Below, piece after piece: positions 35,307 to 47,487 of a DNA stretch of 64,000 nt. Where the stretch lies: NCBI GenBank assembly GCA_027625915.1, contig JANTQA010000012.1, forward strand, positions 15,462,501-15,526,500, read 5' to 3'. Each line of letters starts with the position of its first letter. Positions within the stretch are counted from its first letter, which is position 1. Position numbers and translations under genes: made by a program. The DNA is from Anaeramoeba flamelloides (Eukaryota > Metamonada > Anaeramoebidae). Below the pieces are notes generated by a model. It worked only from the letters and a program-made list of their open reading frames with translations, ran no database searches and was not told the origin of the DNA.

Positions 35307-37793
35307 TGTAAAACACAATGACAAAAAGTTTGGTATGAACTTTGGAATCAAAAATATGAGATCCCCTATTATTTCCATACAGAAACAGAACAATCGACTT
35401 GGATCAAGCCTCAAACTGGCTTTTTCATTTCTGTGATTGAAACACAAAAACTTTTTGGCAAAGACAAGGCTTTGGAACATTTACAAGAAATTGTAAAACA
35501 TTTACCATCCAAGTATTACAAAACCAAAACCAATTCCATTACCGATTTTGAAATTCTGAAGGAATATAAAAAATTATTCAGTCCCAAAGAGCTGGAACAA
35601 AAAAAAATAACCATCAAAACATCAAATTCAAAAAAGATTTCTTCTGATCAACCTAAAAAAAACCAAGAATCTGAAAAAGAAAATAAAATGGAAAACGAAC
35701 AAAAAGAAAATGAGTCTGCAAAAGAAGTAGAAGAAAACAAACAACAAGAAAAGGAAAATGAGGAAGAAAATAAAAATCCTATCGAACAACCACAAGAACA
35801 AGTGTCTGAATCTAAAACAGGATCAGAAAAAGAAGAATCAGAATCAGAATCAGAAAAAAAAGAATCTGAATCAGAAGAATCAAAATCAGAATCAGAAAAA
35901 CAAGAACCTGAAACAGAAAATAAAATTGAAAATGAAAAAGAAGAAAACGAATCTGAAAAAGAAGAATCTGAAAAACTTGAATCAGAAGAATCAAAATCAG
36001 AATCAGAAAAATCAGAAGAAGAATCTAAATCAGAATCAGAAAAACAAGAATCTGAACCAGAAGAAGAATCTAAAAAAGAATCAGAAAAATCAGAATCAGA
36101 AGAAGAATCAAAATCAGAATCAGAAAAACAAGAATCTGAATCTGAAAATAAAATTGAAAACGAACAAAAAGAAAATGAATCTGAAAAAGAAGTATCTGTG
36201 AAAGAAGAATCTGAAAAAGAACAAACACAAAAGCCTGAAAATGAAAAAGAAGAATCTGAAAAAGAACAAGAACAAAAAAAAAAACAAGAACAAGTGCAAG
36301 AGCAAGAACAAGAAACAGAAAACACAAGTGAAGAAGAGTTTTTGCCTTTACCAGACGAAAACGAACTACTACTTTTACCTGATGAATTACCTGACGAAAC
36401 ACTTCCTTTACCGTTGGACGACGAACTACCACTTCCAGATTTTTTACCAGATCCAGAATCCTTACCATTACCAGATTTTCTACCTGATCCTGATTCTGGT
36501 TCCAAGTCTGAATCGGGTACCGAGTCTGAATCTGAATCCGAATCAGAATCAGAATCAGAATCCGAACCCGAATCTAAAAGCGGATCTGAGCAGGAAGGGA
36601 ACGAAACAAACGGAACGGGCGAAACAAAGTTTGATTCAATTTTACAAACAACGGCGCCTAAGGAATTGCATATAGCAAAACAAGAATTTTTCAATCAAAC
36701 AAATGTCGCCCTTGAAATAAGAATGGGCTATCAAAAAACACCGATCGATTCGCCACTGTTAAAATTGCAAGAAAAAGCACATCAGGAAGTGGCTGTTAAA
36801 TTGTTCAAGAACCTGATGGTCTATATGGGCGAAATTCGGTCAAAGGCCGTCTCTGATCTTAAGGCGATCCTTGGCATCATCAAAATAGGATTAAAGTCGG
36901 AAGACTTAAGGGACGAGATCTTTGTTCAAGCCGTCAAGCAAACAACAAAGAACCCAAACAACAATTCGGAAATCAAAGGGTGGGCTGCCTTTTGCGTCTT
37001 CACGCATTCCTTTTTGCCATCGAAGGAATTCCAAACCCCGATCATCCAATATTTCGAAAGGCACACACGATCTACAAACCGCAAGATCCGTGCATTTGCG
37101 AGATACGCATTAAGGGTCTTCCGATCGACGTTGAATAAAAAGACATATGAGATGCCCAAGATTGTAATCATTAAAAACATTCTCCAATTGCCATTCAGGC
37201 CAGTGGTGTTTGGCATTTCTCTGGACCAACTGTTGGAAAGCGAAAAAAAGGAAGGATCAAGATCGATGGTCCCAAAGGTTTTGAAATACCTTTATCAGAA
37301 TATCGAAAAATCTGGTGGCTTCCAGACCGAGGGCATTTTCAAAAGACCCGGCGACGACAAACGAGTGAAAATGCTCAAATTTGAGCTCAATAAGGGCAAT
37401 TATTTAACACAAGAAACAGACCCTTTAGTTTTCGCTTCCTTGCTTCAGCTCTTCTTTAAAGGAATGGAGCCTCCAATCATCCCCTATACATTTAATAATC
37501 TATTGTTAGAGAACAGCGACAATTGGCAGAATTTGCAATTGATAATAAAAAAGCTGCCCTATCAAAATAGAGTCATTTTTGCTTCCTTAATTCAATTTTG
37601 CCAAAAAATTACCCAACAACAAATTATTGAAGTTACACAAATGGATACAGAGCAGATCGCTTTGGCATTCGCCCCATATTTAATTCGAAAGCCTTATTAT
37701 GTCAATGAGGATATAAATCCTTCCGAATCAGATTTAATGACCCTTCTTACCGTAATTATTATGAATTGGGATGTCTCAACTTTTCAAAAATAA
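35193..37793 (+). CDS. WW-MyTH4-RhoGAP protein (ARHGAP39/Vilse-like architecture)
   Basis: Exon 1 (35193-35214) and exon 2 (35329-37793) are joined across a 114-base GT-AG intron (GTAATG donor; poly-T then AAAAAG). They give 828 residues. Exon 1 encodes only MNHKQVD plus part of the next codon; this small exon is inferred from phase and position. Residues 9-38 are a WW domain (W9, YY, W32, P35). Residues about 110-460 are an acidic Glu/Ser/Lys repeat tract, ending in Leu/Pro/Asp repeats. Residues about 468-612 are a MyTH4 domain (LRDEIFVQAVKQTTKNP), which in myosins and Vilse binds microtubules or cargo. Residues about 632-820 are a RhoGAP fold. Its catalytic loop reads EGIFKRPG, with Lys679 where the arginine finger normally sits. 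The usual GPNL asparagine motif reads APYL. It is expected to bind a Rho/Rac GTPase, but GAP activity may be lost. The order matches Vilse/ARHGAP39, a Slit-Robo effector in animals. Confidence 0.85.
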
Positions 37794-38287
37794 TTGTTGT
37801 TAATAATTTTAAGCATATATTTGAGAATTTAATATATTTATAAAATGATCTATTAACAAAAAATCATTTTTTTTAACTAATTAAATAATATTAAAATTAT
37901 TTTTATATTTTTATTTAATTTGTTTTATATTTTTTTTAGTTTTCATATTTCTCAAAGTTTATTTCCTCAATTAAATTTTCGAATATAAAATAATAATAAT
38001 AATAATAATAATATTTTCCACAAAACAATTCACATTGATAATCAAAATTTGTATTCGAAACAAAACAATGCCTTAAACTATTTTTTTGAAATAAAATTTA
38101 ATGGTACCATTCGATTAGATTCCTTTTTGAAAAATTGACATTTAAATCTTTAATTATTTTTTAAAAAAAACAACCTACCAAACATCCTCTAAACTGATGT
38201 CTTCAATTTTTCGATTTTGGATTTTATTCTTAAGGATTAAATGAATGGGGAAAATAGTATTTAATCTGTTAATGAGGGAATTTTGAA

Positions 38288-38885
38288 GTGGATAAATTTG
38301 TGGCTTCTAAACTCTATTTCACTCAAAGGTACATAGCCAAAAATGAAAAATTCTCTTTTTTTTTTAAGAATCAGCCAAACTTAGATTGTTTAGAAATAAG
38401 AGAAATAATAAACTTCGTATTAGAGTCGATAATCATAAAAGAAAAGTTTGAACAATGGATAAATTTTTAAAAAAAAAATTGTTTAAATAATTTTTTATAC
38501 CCGTTTCATTAGAACGTCAAGTGTAAAATTTCTCAATTTTTTTGGGAAAAAAAAATTGTTGAAAATAAGATTTTTTACTTGTAAATGAATATATTTTAAA
38601 AGAACATACAAAGCCTCACTTTTCTTAATATTAATTTGGATTTTCAAACATTTTTTTTTTAAATTATCTTTTTTTAAAAAATAAAAAATAAAAAAAAAAA
38701 AAAGCAAAATAAATATAAAGCAAAAAGCAATATACAAAAAAAAAAATATTTTTAAAAATGAGAAAAAATAATATGATCTAAAAATTCAAAAAATGATCAG
38801 ATATAAAAATTGAATTAAACTCATAGAATATATTCTATTTCTTCAATAAAACTGGGTCCCTTTGACTGAAAGAGAGTTTAGTTAA
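38288..38885. repeat. Repeat E, copy 1
   Basis: It shares with 39440-39995, in the same order, CACTCAAAGG, AGCCAAAAATGAAAAATT, ATAAGAGAAATAATAAACTT, an AAATTGTTGANAATAA block and ATTAAACTCATAGAAT. It contains a 60-codon frame that is broken in copy 2. Confidence 0.6.
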
Positions 38886-39439
38886 AAAAGAGTACTTGAT
38901 ATCTCAACACAATCATCCGGAGCATTTGAAACTTAATTTTATTTTCTAAAAGAAGAGTATAGTATAAATAGACTCTAAAAAAAATGAAGAAAAAAAAAAA
39001 TATTAGTAAAAAAACACTGCAATTTAATCAAATAAAAATAAAAAATACATCTATAAAATATCCCAGAAAATAACAAAAAATCAAAAATATGTAATTTTCT
39101 TTGAACATCTTAAAAGTATTTTTTTGAAGAACGTTTAAGAAATATCAATATTTTATGACCAGTTTAAAGGTTAAATTGGATTTTCATTCTTATATTTTTT
39201 TTTGTGATAAAGTATATAACATTGCTAAATTTATAAAAACTTTTGGTTAGTGTTTTTATTTTATTTTTATCTGAAAATATTGAAATTTTAGATTTCTGTA
39301 ACATTTCTGATAAATTCTCGAAAATATTAACAAATGTGAGAAAATATCATACTAAAAAATTTTCTTAAAGTATATCATTATAAAATTTTTTGAGAATACT
39401 TTCTTATAACCTCAAAGCTATTTTCTAAAAGAACATTAA

Positions 39440-39995
39440 ATTAATCACACTCAAAGAACCCAGCCAAAAATGAAAAATTAATGCTTTTTTTTTGAATCGG
39501 CTAACACTGTACTTATTCCCAAATAAGAGAAATAATAAACTTGTGGTGATGGTTCATATTCATAAATCATATGATTGATCAAATTATAAATACTATCAAA
39601 AATTAATTTAAGAAAATTTTTTGGGAACTATCATCGGAAGGTGTCATGCCAAATTCATCAATTTCTTTAGGAAAATTAAAATTGTTGACAATAATATTTT
39701 TAATAGTAAATTTATTCGTTTTGAAAGAAATTTGTTAGCCACAATTTTCTTGAATGTAATTTTCAAACAATTTTTTTTTTCGAATTAATTTTTTAAGAAA
39801 ACAAGAAAAGAGAAAAAGGAGAAAAAAAAGTATAAAGGAAAAAAATAATAATTGAAAAAAAAATAATTTATATCTATATATAGAAATATTGAGCATACTT
39901 ATAAAATTTAAAAATTTATTTTGGGAGAAATATTAGATTAAACTCATTGAAATGTTCTATATCTTTAATAAAATGTGATCACTTGATTTAAAAAT
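39440..39995. repeat. Repeat E, copy 2 (direct)
   Basis: A diverged direct repeat of copy 1 starting about 1.13 kb downstream, at the words listed for copy 1. Its central frame is interrupted by stops. A further fragment resembling its left part (AACCCAGCCAAAAATTA) occurs near 48730. Confidence 0.6.
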
Positions 39996-40821
39996 TGTCG
40001 ATTTGAACCATTTCCAAGCTTAAAAGTATCCACGGTGCATTGAAGGGGCTGAAATAAATCAAAAATTGTTCTGTACTTAGTACATATACAACATTTATTT
40101 AATTTAATTTAACGTAACACAGTACATCATAACAAATTCCCATATAAAACTTAAATGTCCCCGGGTAAAAACATTTACTTATCTAATTAATTACTAATAT
40201 CCCCAAATATACTCAAAAGATACCAAAAAAAAAAAATAATCAAAGAACTTATCAGAAAATTCAAGATAAAAAATATTTTGACTGATAGTAAAAGTACTAT
40301 TGGATTTTTAACATTTATCACTGAGTAATTTTTTTCCTTATAATTTCTTCAAAAAGTGTTTTTAAGTTTTTCAAAAAAAAATTTGAGTATTGTTGATTTT
40401 TGAGTATTTTCCAGGATATTTTAAACAATCATAAAAAATTCTTCTTTTATAGAGAAAAAACAAAAATTCTCTAAAAAAAAAATTAATCAAAACATAATAC
40501 AAATAATACTTAAAAAAGTATTAAAGATGATCTGGTTTAATTTCTTCAAAATAGAAGTGTGTAAATTATAATTTTAATTTTTAGTTAAATTTGTAAAGAA
40601 AAATTATTATCGGTAAACAAAAAATATTTTTATTAAAATATCCTCATAATACGATATCACTTCTTAAAAAATTAATGATAAAAAAGTAGAAAGTATTTAA
40701 AAAAATCATAAAAATATCAAAAAGATCTGAACCCTTATAAAGTAATTGTTACAAAACTTATGCAAAAATGGTTACTGAATTTTTCTTTTTTTTTGTTGAA
40801 TTTTTATTTTATTTTATTTTA

Positions 40822-41623
40822 TTAACTATGATACTTTTCTGGTATGCCCACAAGGTCCAAGAAACTTAGTTATATATTTGATGCATTTCATAACATTATA
40901 TATCAGTCAAAGTGGATAAGTTTTATTGAAGAAATAAGAAATATTCTATGGGTTTAATTCAATCTTCTTCTCAAATCAAATTTTCAATTTTTTGATCAGA
41001 ACATTATTTCTTTTTTGTATTTTGCTTTTTTCTTTTCTTTTTTATTTTTTTTTTAAAAAATAAAATTTGAAACCAAAAAATGTTTGTAACTCCAAATTAA
41101 CATTAAAAAATACGAAAATTTTCATTTCTTTATAATAAATACAATTACATATTAAAAAATCTTATTGTAAATAATTTTAAATTACCAAAGAAAAATTAAA
41201 ATTTGTACATCAACTTATCAATAGAAACGGACCAAAAAAAACATTTTAAATTTTATTTTTTTTGATACATTTAAAGTTTTTTCCGGTATTTCTTTAATGG
41301 ATATCAACTTTCATCTCCTGTTTATAATTTACCGTATTTCTAAATAATTTTATTTTGGTTGATTCTTAATAAAAATAGTAATTTTTTCATCTTTGGCTTC
41401 GTTCCCATTTAAGTTAAATGGGGTTTATTTAAAAAAGAAAGAAGGTAATTGGGAATAGAAACTTCAAGAGGAAATCGAAAAAACTTTTTTCAAATTAAAA
41501 AAAAAAAAACAACAAACATCTCCTATGGTTTATTATATAGAAATTTGTTGTCATTTAAAATATCAAATAAATTGTCAAGTTTCTTGGGCCTTGAGGACAT
41601 TCCAGAAAAGTATCATAGTTAAT
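40822..41623. mobile_element. Element with about 65-base terminal inverted repeats, containing a repeat E piece
   Basis: The left end TTAACTATGATACTTTTCTG and right end CAGAAAAGTATCATAGTTAA are exact complements over 20 bases. Similarity continues through CAAGGNCCAAGAAACTT. The interior contains an inverted fragment of repeat E (about 40900-41010) and no transposase. Element class is not assigned. Confidence 0.65.
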
Positions 41624-42112
41624 GAAAAAAAAATCACAAATTTAACAAAAAAACATTAAAATTTCACAGATCATTTTTGCAGATATGGATTGACGAAAAG
41701 AATCAAAACGAAATTTATTCGTACTATTTTCAAATGTAGTATTTGAAATAAATATTTTAAGAAAAAAATTTTTTAGGCATTTTTATTTTATTTAAAATAA
41801 TTTTAATTACTTTAAAATAAGAATTAAATTTATTTATTTTATGAACAGTTTTGGATGTTAATATTTTTTGGTTTGATTTAAAAATTGAAAAAATTTCATA
41901 ATAAATAAATCTATACTGAACTTGTATGATTGTTAATAATCATTCTAATAAAAAGTTAAAAATAAATTATTTTTGCACAGTGTGATATATAAAACACATC
42001 TGTATATATGCATTTATGCAAACCAGCACAGCAGCACAGCAACGCATCAGCACATATGTGCATATTTATATAATATACCCATCATTACAAATAACGAGTA
42101 TTTTTTTACAGG

Positions 42113-44074
42113 TTAATTGTCTTCAATTAATCGAACGGTTTTAAAATATTGTAATATTTCATTTTTAAATTTGCTTTTTGAATTCGTAATAAAATCTTCA
42201 AAATTGTTAATTCCGATCAAATAAATGATAGTAAAAATTGAACATTTGACTTGTTTATGAAATAATAATTGTTGGAAAATGGTTTTTGTGTGTTTGAAAT
42301 AATATTTAAAAATATGATCCAAAATTTTTAAAATTTTTGGTAAAGATTTTTTTTTTGTAAAAATTTGTAGTAATTTTAAAGAAACAAGAAAATCTATATG
42401 GTTATATTTTTTTGCTTCCTTTAATGAATAGGTAAAACAACGAATGGCCTTCTTTTTTTGATGTAACCTTAAACATAAATTACCGTATCTATACCAATCA
42501 ACTTGAGTTTTTGATAGCACCAATCTAGAATAAATTTTTTCTTGATTCAATTCTTGCGATCTTTTTTTATCTATTAATTCGGTATAAATTTTATATTCAT
42601 AATATAAATTGTTTAAAATCCCTTGAAACCAGGGTTGAAATTCAATTTTTTTATTCGAAATGTTATTGATATTGGGCGCTTTATATATACATTTTTTTTT
42701 TTTTTTTTTTTTGAATTTTATCTTTTGGGGGTATATTATTTTTTGTTCAAGTTGGCTATTATTCTTATCCTTTTCCTTATCATTTACCTTGTTACTTCCA
42801 TTGCTTTTGTCATCACCATTGCTTTTGTCATCACCATTGCTCTTGACGTGGCCCCTTTTCTTATTAAAAGCATAAAACTTTATTTTTTTTGAATTTTCGG
42901 TATCTGCTAAATATCCATTATACAAACTATTTTTTTCGTTTTTTTCTTGAATATTTTCAAACGTGGGATTCATTCCATTTACTTCCTTTGCAAAAATACC
43001 GTACCCCCAATTTAACCTTCTCATCAATTCCTTATTACTTTTCTTTTTTTGTTGTATCCAACCAACTTCATCTGTTTCAGGATCCCAAATGCCAACATTT
43101 TTATTCTCCTCATTGTCATTATCAATTCCAAAATCTACACTAATATTATGGTTATTAATGTCTTCTTGATTATCATCATCATCATTATTATTATTATTAT
43201 TATTATTTAGTGTTTTTATCGCGTATAACTTTTTGGATCTCCTACGCTCTTGCACCCTTTCTCTTTCCAAATGGTTATTAATTTTTTCTTCAAGATTAAT
43301 ATTGGAATTTAAATCTGAATCTAAATCTGAATTTAAAATTAAACTCGAATCAGAATTAAAATTGATATTGGAATTGATTATATTTTTATGTTCCCCATCC
43401 TTCCGATTATTATCGATCGTAAAGGCATTCCGGCTGTTGCGTCTTAATTGGTTTATTGGTATTTTATCCTTATTGCCAATTTCACCGGTTGGGTTTATTT
43501 GAAACAATTTGGAATTATTGGAATTAATTATTGATTGTAAATTGTTCCAACCAATTTTTTTCCAAACCTTATTTAATAACTTATAAATTTTGAGAATTAA
43601 TTTTTCATTTACAGTGATTCCGGGCAATGAGCCAAGCCGTGTATCATTTTTAGAGCTATTTAACAATTTTTGTAATTCTTTCTCGTTGGACAAGATCCAT
43701 TTGCTTTGCTTCGCCTTTGTAAATCTAATTGGTGGCGGGAATAAATTTTGATGATTTGGCGGGATGGAATTTATTGACGACAAATTGGCTTGAATTGGAA
43801 TTGAAAGTATGGTATTAATTACTTTTTCATAATTTTCACATTTTAAATACGCAGTCGCTAATAAAAGTCCAACTTCAGGAACAAAGGGCAATACTTCGCT
43901 TAACCAAAGTGATTCAACTAAAGCTTGTTTTGGATATTTTTTTAAGAGGGCTTTAATTAATTGAATCCTTAAAGGAATCATTAAAGAGTCTTGATAATAT
44001 TTTTCTTTATTAAAATTTTCATTATTATTGTTATTGTTGTTAGAGTTATTGTTGTTGTTATTGTTGTTGTTGTT

Positions 44075-44122
<48 letters not shown>

Positions 44123-45559
44123 ATGGTTATTGTTGTTGTTGTTTTTGATGTTGACGTTGTTAACATTTCGATCACCATGATCATCATCAATTTCAATTTC
44201 AATATCAATATCAATATCAATATCAATATCAGAAGTATTGTTTTTCTTTTTGTTCTCGTTCTGTTTGTTGGGTTTATTTTTATACACTATTTCCTTATGA
44301 ACTTTTTTGTTTGTTAAAAGCTTTTTATAATTTAACATTGTGCTTTTTAATAAATTAATACACCGATCGATTTCACCTTTTTTTCTTTCAATGCGAGCAA
44401 TTGGTGCAATAAATATCGGGTGAATTTCATCAAACAATTTGTTCCAAAATTCAAGGCCCTGTTCATATCGACAGCTACTATTAAACCATCTTTCAATCGC
44501 ACGCGTGAAATGGTTATGCACCAAATCTGGTAAGAGTCTATTATATAGTCTCGAGATTTGGAATGGCCGATACTCGGCAACCACTTTAAAGATGTCGTTA
44601 TAAATTGTAGTGTTTTTTGATTCAGGATTTAAATCGCTGAGTGCCCTCAAAGGGGAAAAATTTGAAAAGTCTTGTTTTAATCCAAATGTACGCACAAAGG
44701 ACGACACCCTAAGCTCAGCCCAAAATAAGTCTTCGCTAATTGGGGACTTTAGGGACTTGTTGCCTTTGAGATCATAATATTCCACCCTTGTTTTTAATTT
44801 ATAACCAAGATTCTGTACTTGCCGATCCAAATTTTCCCAGAACGATTTACTTTTTTTGTCTTCAAGTATAGAATTGGGATTGTTGGTTGTGGAGATCAAC
44901 GACGGAAAATAATTTTTGTTCTCGTTAAGGTTTATGTTTGAATTTAATTTTTTGTTTTTGTTGGTGTTTTTGTTTTGATTACCGTTCACATTATTATGAT
45001 CGAGATCCATTTCAGTTTTATTTCTGTGTATGGTTTCGATTTGACTATTACTTTTGCTTTTATTTTCTCTTTCGGTTTCAGTTACGCTTTTTGTGTCAGA
45101 AAACGTGCCAGTGACAGAAGAGTTTGTTTTGAGATTTTTATTTTTCTTTGGATTTTTATTTTTTTTCTTATTTTCTTGAATTGTTTTGTTTTGTGAAATG
45201 TCCACAATTAGCCTCAGATCTGTTCTTGAAAACGGGTTATAAGAAGACAAAGTAACAGTTTCAAGATTCCAAAGAGATTTTTGTTTTTTATTATTCAGAG
45301 AAAGGCTTGGCTGTCGGAAAATGAGATCAGTCACATATTTTTCAATTGAGGCGTGTTTCTTTTCATACCTAAATCCTAAAACGTGATGATAAAAGCCATT
45401 CGTGAAAGTTTTTTTTTTTGTCTTTCTTTTTTTGATGATGTGACAAAAATCGAGTAAGCCAAACGACGAAGAATGTAACTTTAACTGAAATGTGCGAAAT
45501 TGTAGAGTTTCACCTGGATTTTTTTCGGCTGCTTCAAATATTCCTTGTAATGAATCCAT
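42113..45559 (-). CDS. ChAPs-family protein (exomer-type, Bch1/Bud7/Chs6 relatives)
   Basis: A single-exon protein of 1148 residues with the layout of ChAPs proteins. In yeast these join Chs5 and Arf1 at the trans-Golgi network to export selected cargo to the plasma membrane. Residues about 290-440 carry the TPR-like helical core (EYRPFQISRLYNRLLPDL, then AIERWFNSSCRYEQGLEFWN). Residues about 530-600 continue it (SLWLSEVLPFVPEVGLLLA, YLKCENYEKVI). The C-terminal part (about 980-1110) has WFQGILNNLYYEYKIYTEL and YRYGNLCLRLHQKKKAIRCF, matching the conserved ChAPs end. Inserted low-complexity blocks include an Asp/Glu-Ile repeat (about 443-460) and an Asn run (about 470-515, encoded at 44020-44150). 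ChAPs are well known in fungi and occur in scattered protists. Whether a Chs5-like partner exists here cannot be seen. The assignment is from remembered family patterns. Confidence 0.78.
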
Positions 45560-45919
45560 TCAAGTTTTGAAAGAAAATAAAAAGTCAAGATTTGAAATTT
45601 TACTATGAGTTTTCAGCATTTATGCGAACAACCAAAGCGAAGTACTTGAAAATAAGATTGAGTTTTTACACAATTCAAAGAATTGGTGTTTTGAGTTATG
45701 TGGGGTGGAAAATAACATCCTATTTGTTGAAAAGCGAAAGTACAATATTTTCCTTTATACTCTACCGAAAATTGTTTAGAAATCAAATCAAAATTGATTT
45801 TTCGAAGAGGCAATCTTGGATCTGTTTGAACCTATCCCTTTTGAACTGATATTTTAAGAGTTATATTAACCCTTTTGATTTTTTCAATGTTTAAGATATT
45901 TAAGGTTAGTATTGAGGAA

Positions 45920-46425
45920 AAAAAAACAGGGTTGTAAATAACACCTGAAAAGATTTTGAAATATTAAAATTAGGAAAATTATTGTCTAATTTCTTTTCTT
46001 TCACATCAAATCCTTTTTATAATAAACCAAATTTTTTTTAAACTTTAAGTAAAAATCTAACAAAAATAAGTTAATTAAAGTGAAATTTCTATAGAGTAGA
46101 TATTTAATTGTTTAATAACTATAGTAGTTCTATTGATCTATTTTGAAAAACAATAGAGTTTAATAGAAGTTTGGAATGAAAATGGAAAATGATAATTGTT
46201 ATTCTAGTTTTTTGATTGATTATGTATTATTTTGAACAATCTTAATTTAATTATCATCGTTCGAATAAGTATATACTGTTAATTGTAAAAATTCTTAGAT
46301 CAAAATGTTCAATCAGATTTCACAAAAAAACATATCCAAAAATTTAAAATAAATCATCAAATCCTCCAATTCTTAAAGGTAAATTAATAATTTAATCTTG
46401 ATTTCCAGTAGTAAAAATTTGAAAT
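45920..46425. mobile_element. Repeat C element, copy 2 (decayed ends)
   Basis: Collinear with 24060-24480: CTAATTTCTTTTCTTT, AAGTTAATTAAAG, AATAGAAGTTTGG and TTTTTTGATTGATTATGT occur in the same order. Its ends are not clearly inverted. It directly abuts the left end of the next element. Confidence 0.5.
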
Positions 46426-46431
46426 GTTCTA

Positions 46432-47487
46432 CAGTTGTGTAAATAACCCGTGTTTTTTATTTTAACCCAATATTACTAAAATTTATCTCATGCTAAAAAT
46501 ATTGGCTGGCTCTAGAAAATAAAAGAATCAAATCTATGGGATGACAAGAGTATATAAACAAGAACAATTGGGTTCGGTAAATAAATTTTAAAAAAGAATA
46601 ATGAAGATATGGAAAGATTAAAAAGTAATATTTTGACAAAAAAATGAACAAAATTTCATTTTTTGAATTTTTATAAAAAAATAATGTAAAGTCAATAATT
46701 TTAAAATATGACGAAATTTTGAAACAAAAGCATTTAATATGTCATTAATAAAATTAAGCACTATTTTTTTTCTGATTAATATTTTTCGAAATTAAGTTCA
46801 TAACTTAATTCCATTAAACACTGGGATAATTTTTTTTAGAATAAAAACACTCTCAACTTTTGAATATCTAAAATATTTTTTGAAATTACTGTACACTTTT
46901 TTATTTTTTTTTGAAAAATTGGGGTTGAGAAAAACTTGAAATCAAAGAATAAGTTAATATATTAAATTAGAATGCTTTTCCAGAGAGTTTATCTTGTTAG
47001 TTTAACTTTTTTTTAAATTTACCATTTAAAACTAAAAAAAACATTTGAAGACCAAATTAGTGCCTTTTGGGAAAAGCTAATTCCCCATAATTTAGAATTT
47101 GTTTTTGTAAATGAGTTAAAACAAGATAGTGAATCGAAAAATATACATAATTTCAAGTGTGAGTTCAATGATTTTGGCAAAACATGTTTTCAAGAAAAAC
47201 TTAAATTGAAACTTTATTTATTTTTATTTTATCATTTAGTTTTTTTAATTGTGTTAATGGTAAGTATTTGATCAGTTTTTCCTTTTTAGTGTTTTTTGGG
47301 CCGTAGGGACATATTAATAATCGATTTCAATTAATCAAAGATCTAACCTCAAAAGTAATTTAAATCCGAACCAAGAATCTATAAGGGTCTTCCGATCTTC
47401 AAATACCCAAGTCTGAAAAAAAAACAAACACGAGTTAAATTTTAGTTATGGGTTAAGGGTTGTCAACACGGGTTATTTACACCACTG
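46432..47487. mobile_element. Tc1/mariner-like element with CAGT ends, 1056 bases
   Basis: The left terminus CAGTTGTGTAAATAACCCGT and right terminus ACGGGTTATTTACACCACTG are complementary over about 24 bases with one mismatch. TA flanks both (46430-46431 and 47488-47489). The CAGT/ACTG termini with TA are characteristic of Tc1/mariner. The interior has one short coding-like frame on the plus strand (about 47016-47270, including FEDQISAFWEKLIPHNLE). I cannot match it to a transposase, so the element is either non-autonomous or carries captured sequence. Confidence 0.65.

Larger units (their letters stand above)
37794..42112. other. Intergenic between convergent genes, repeat-bearing
   Basis: About 4.3 kb between the 3' ends of the RhoGAP and ChAPs genes. 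It holds an (AAT)n run (37989-38012), repeat E copies 1 and 2 in direct orientation, and a terminal-inverted-repeat element (40822-41623) containing an inverted piece of repeat E. A frame at 38288-38470 lies inside repeat E copy 1 and is not supported as a gene. Confidence 0.55.

Noticed and set aside
35648-36694. A 348-codon Ser/Asp-rich frame antisense to the RhoGAP gene
   Set aside because: It is the mirror of the GAATCA-type repeats that encode the Glu/Ser tract. The sense frame continues into MyTH4 and RhoGAP domains.
38288-38470. A 60-codon frame as a gene
   Set aside because: It lies in repeat E and is not open in the second copy; no family signal.
43991-44317. A Val/Ile-rich plus-strand frame
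   Set aside because: Antisense reading of the Asn and Asp-Ile repeats of the ChAPs gene.
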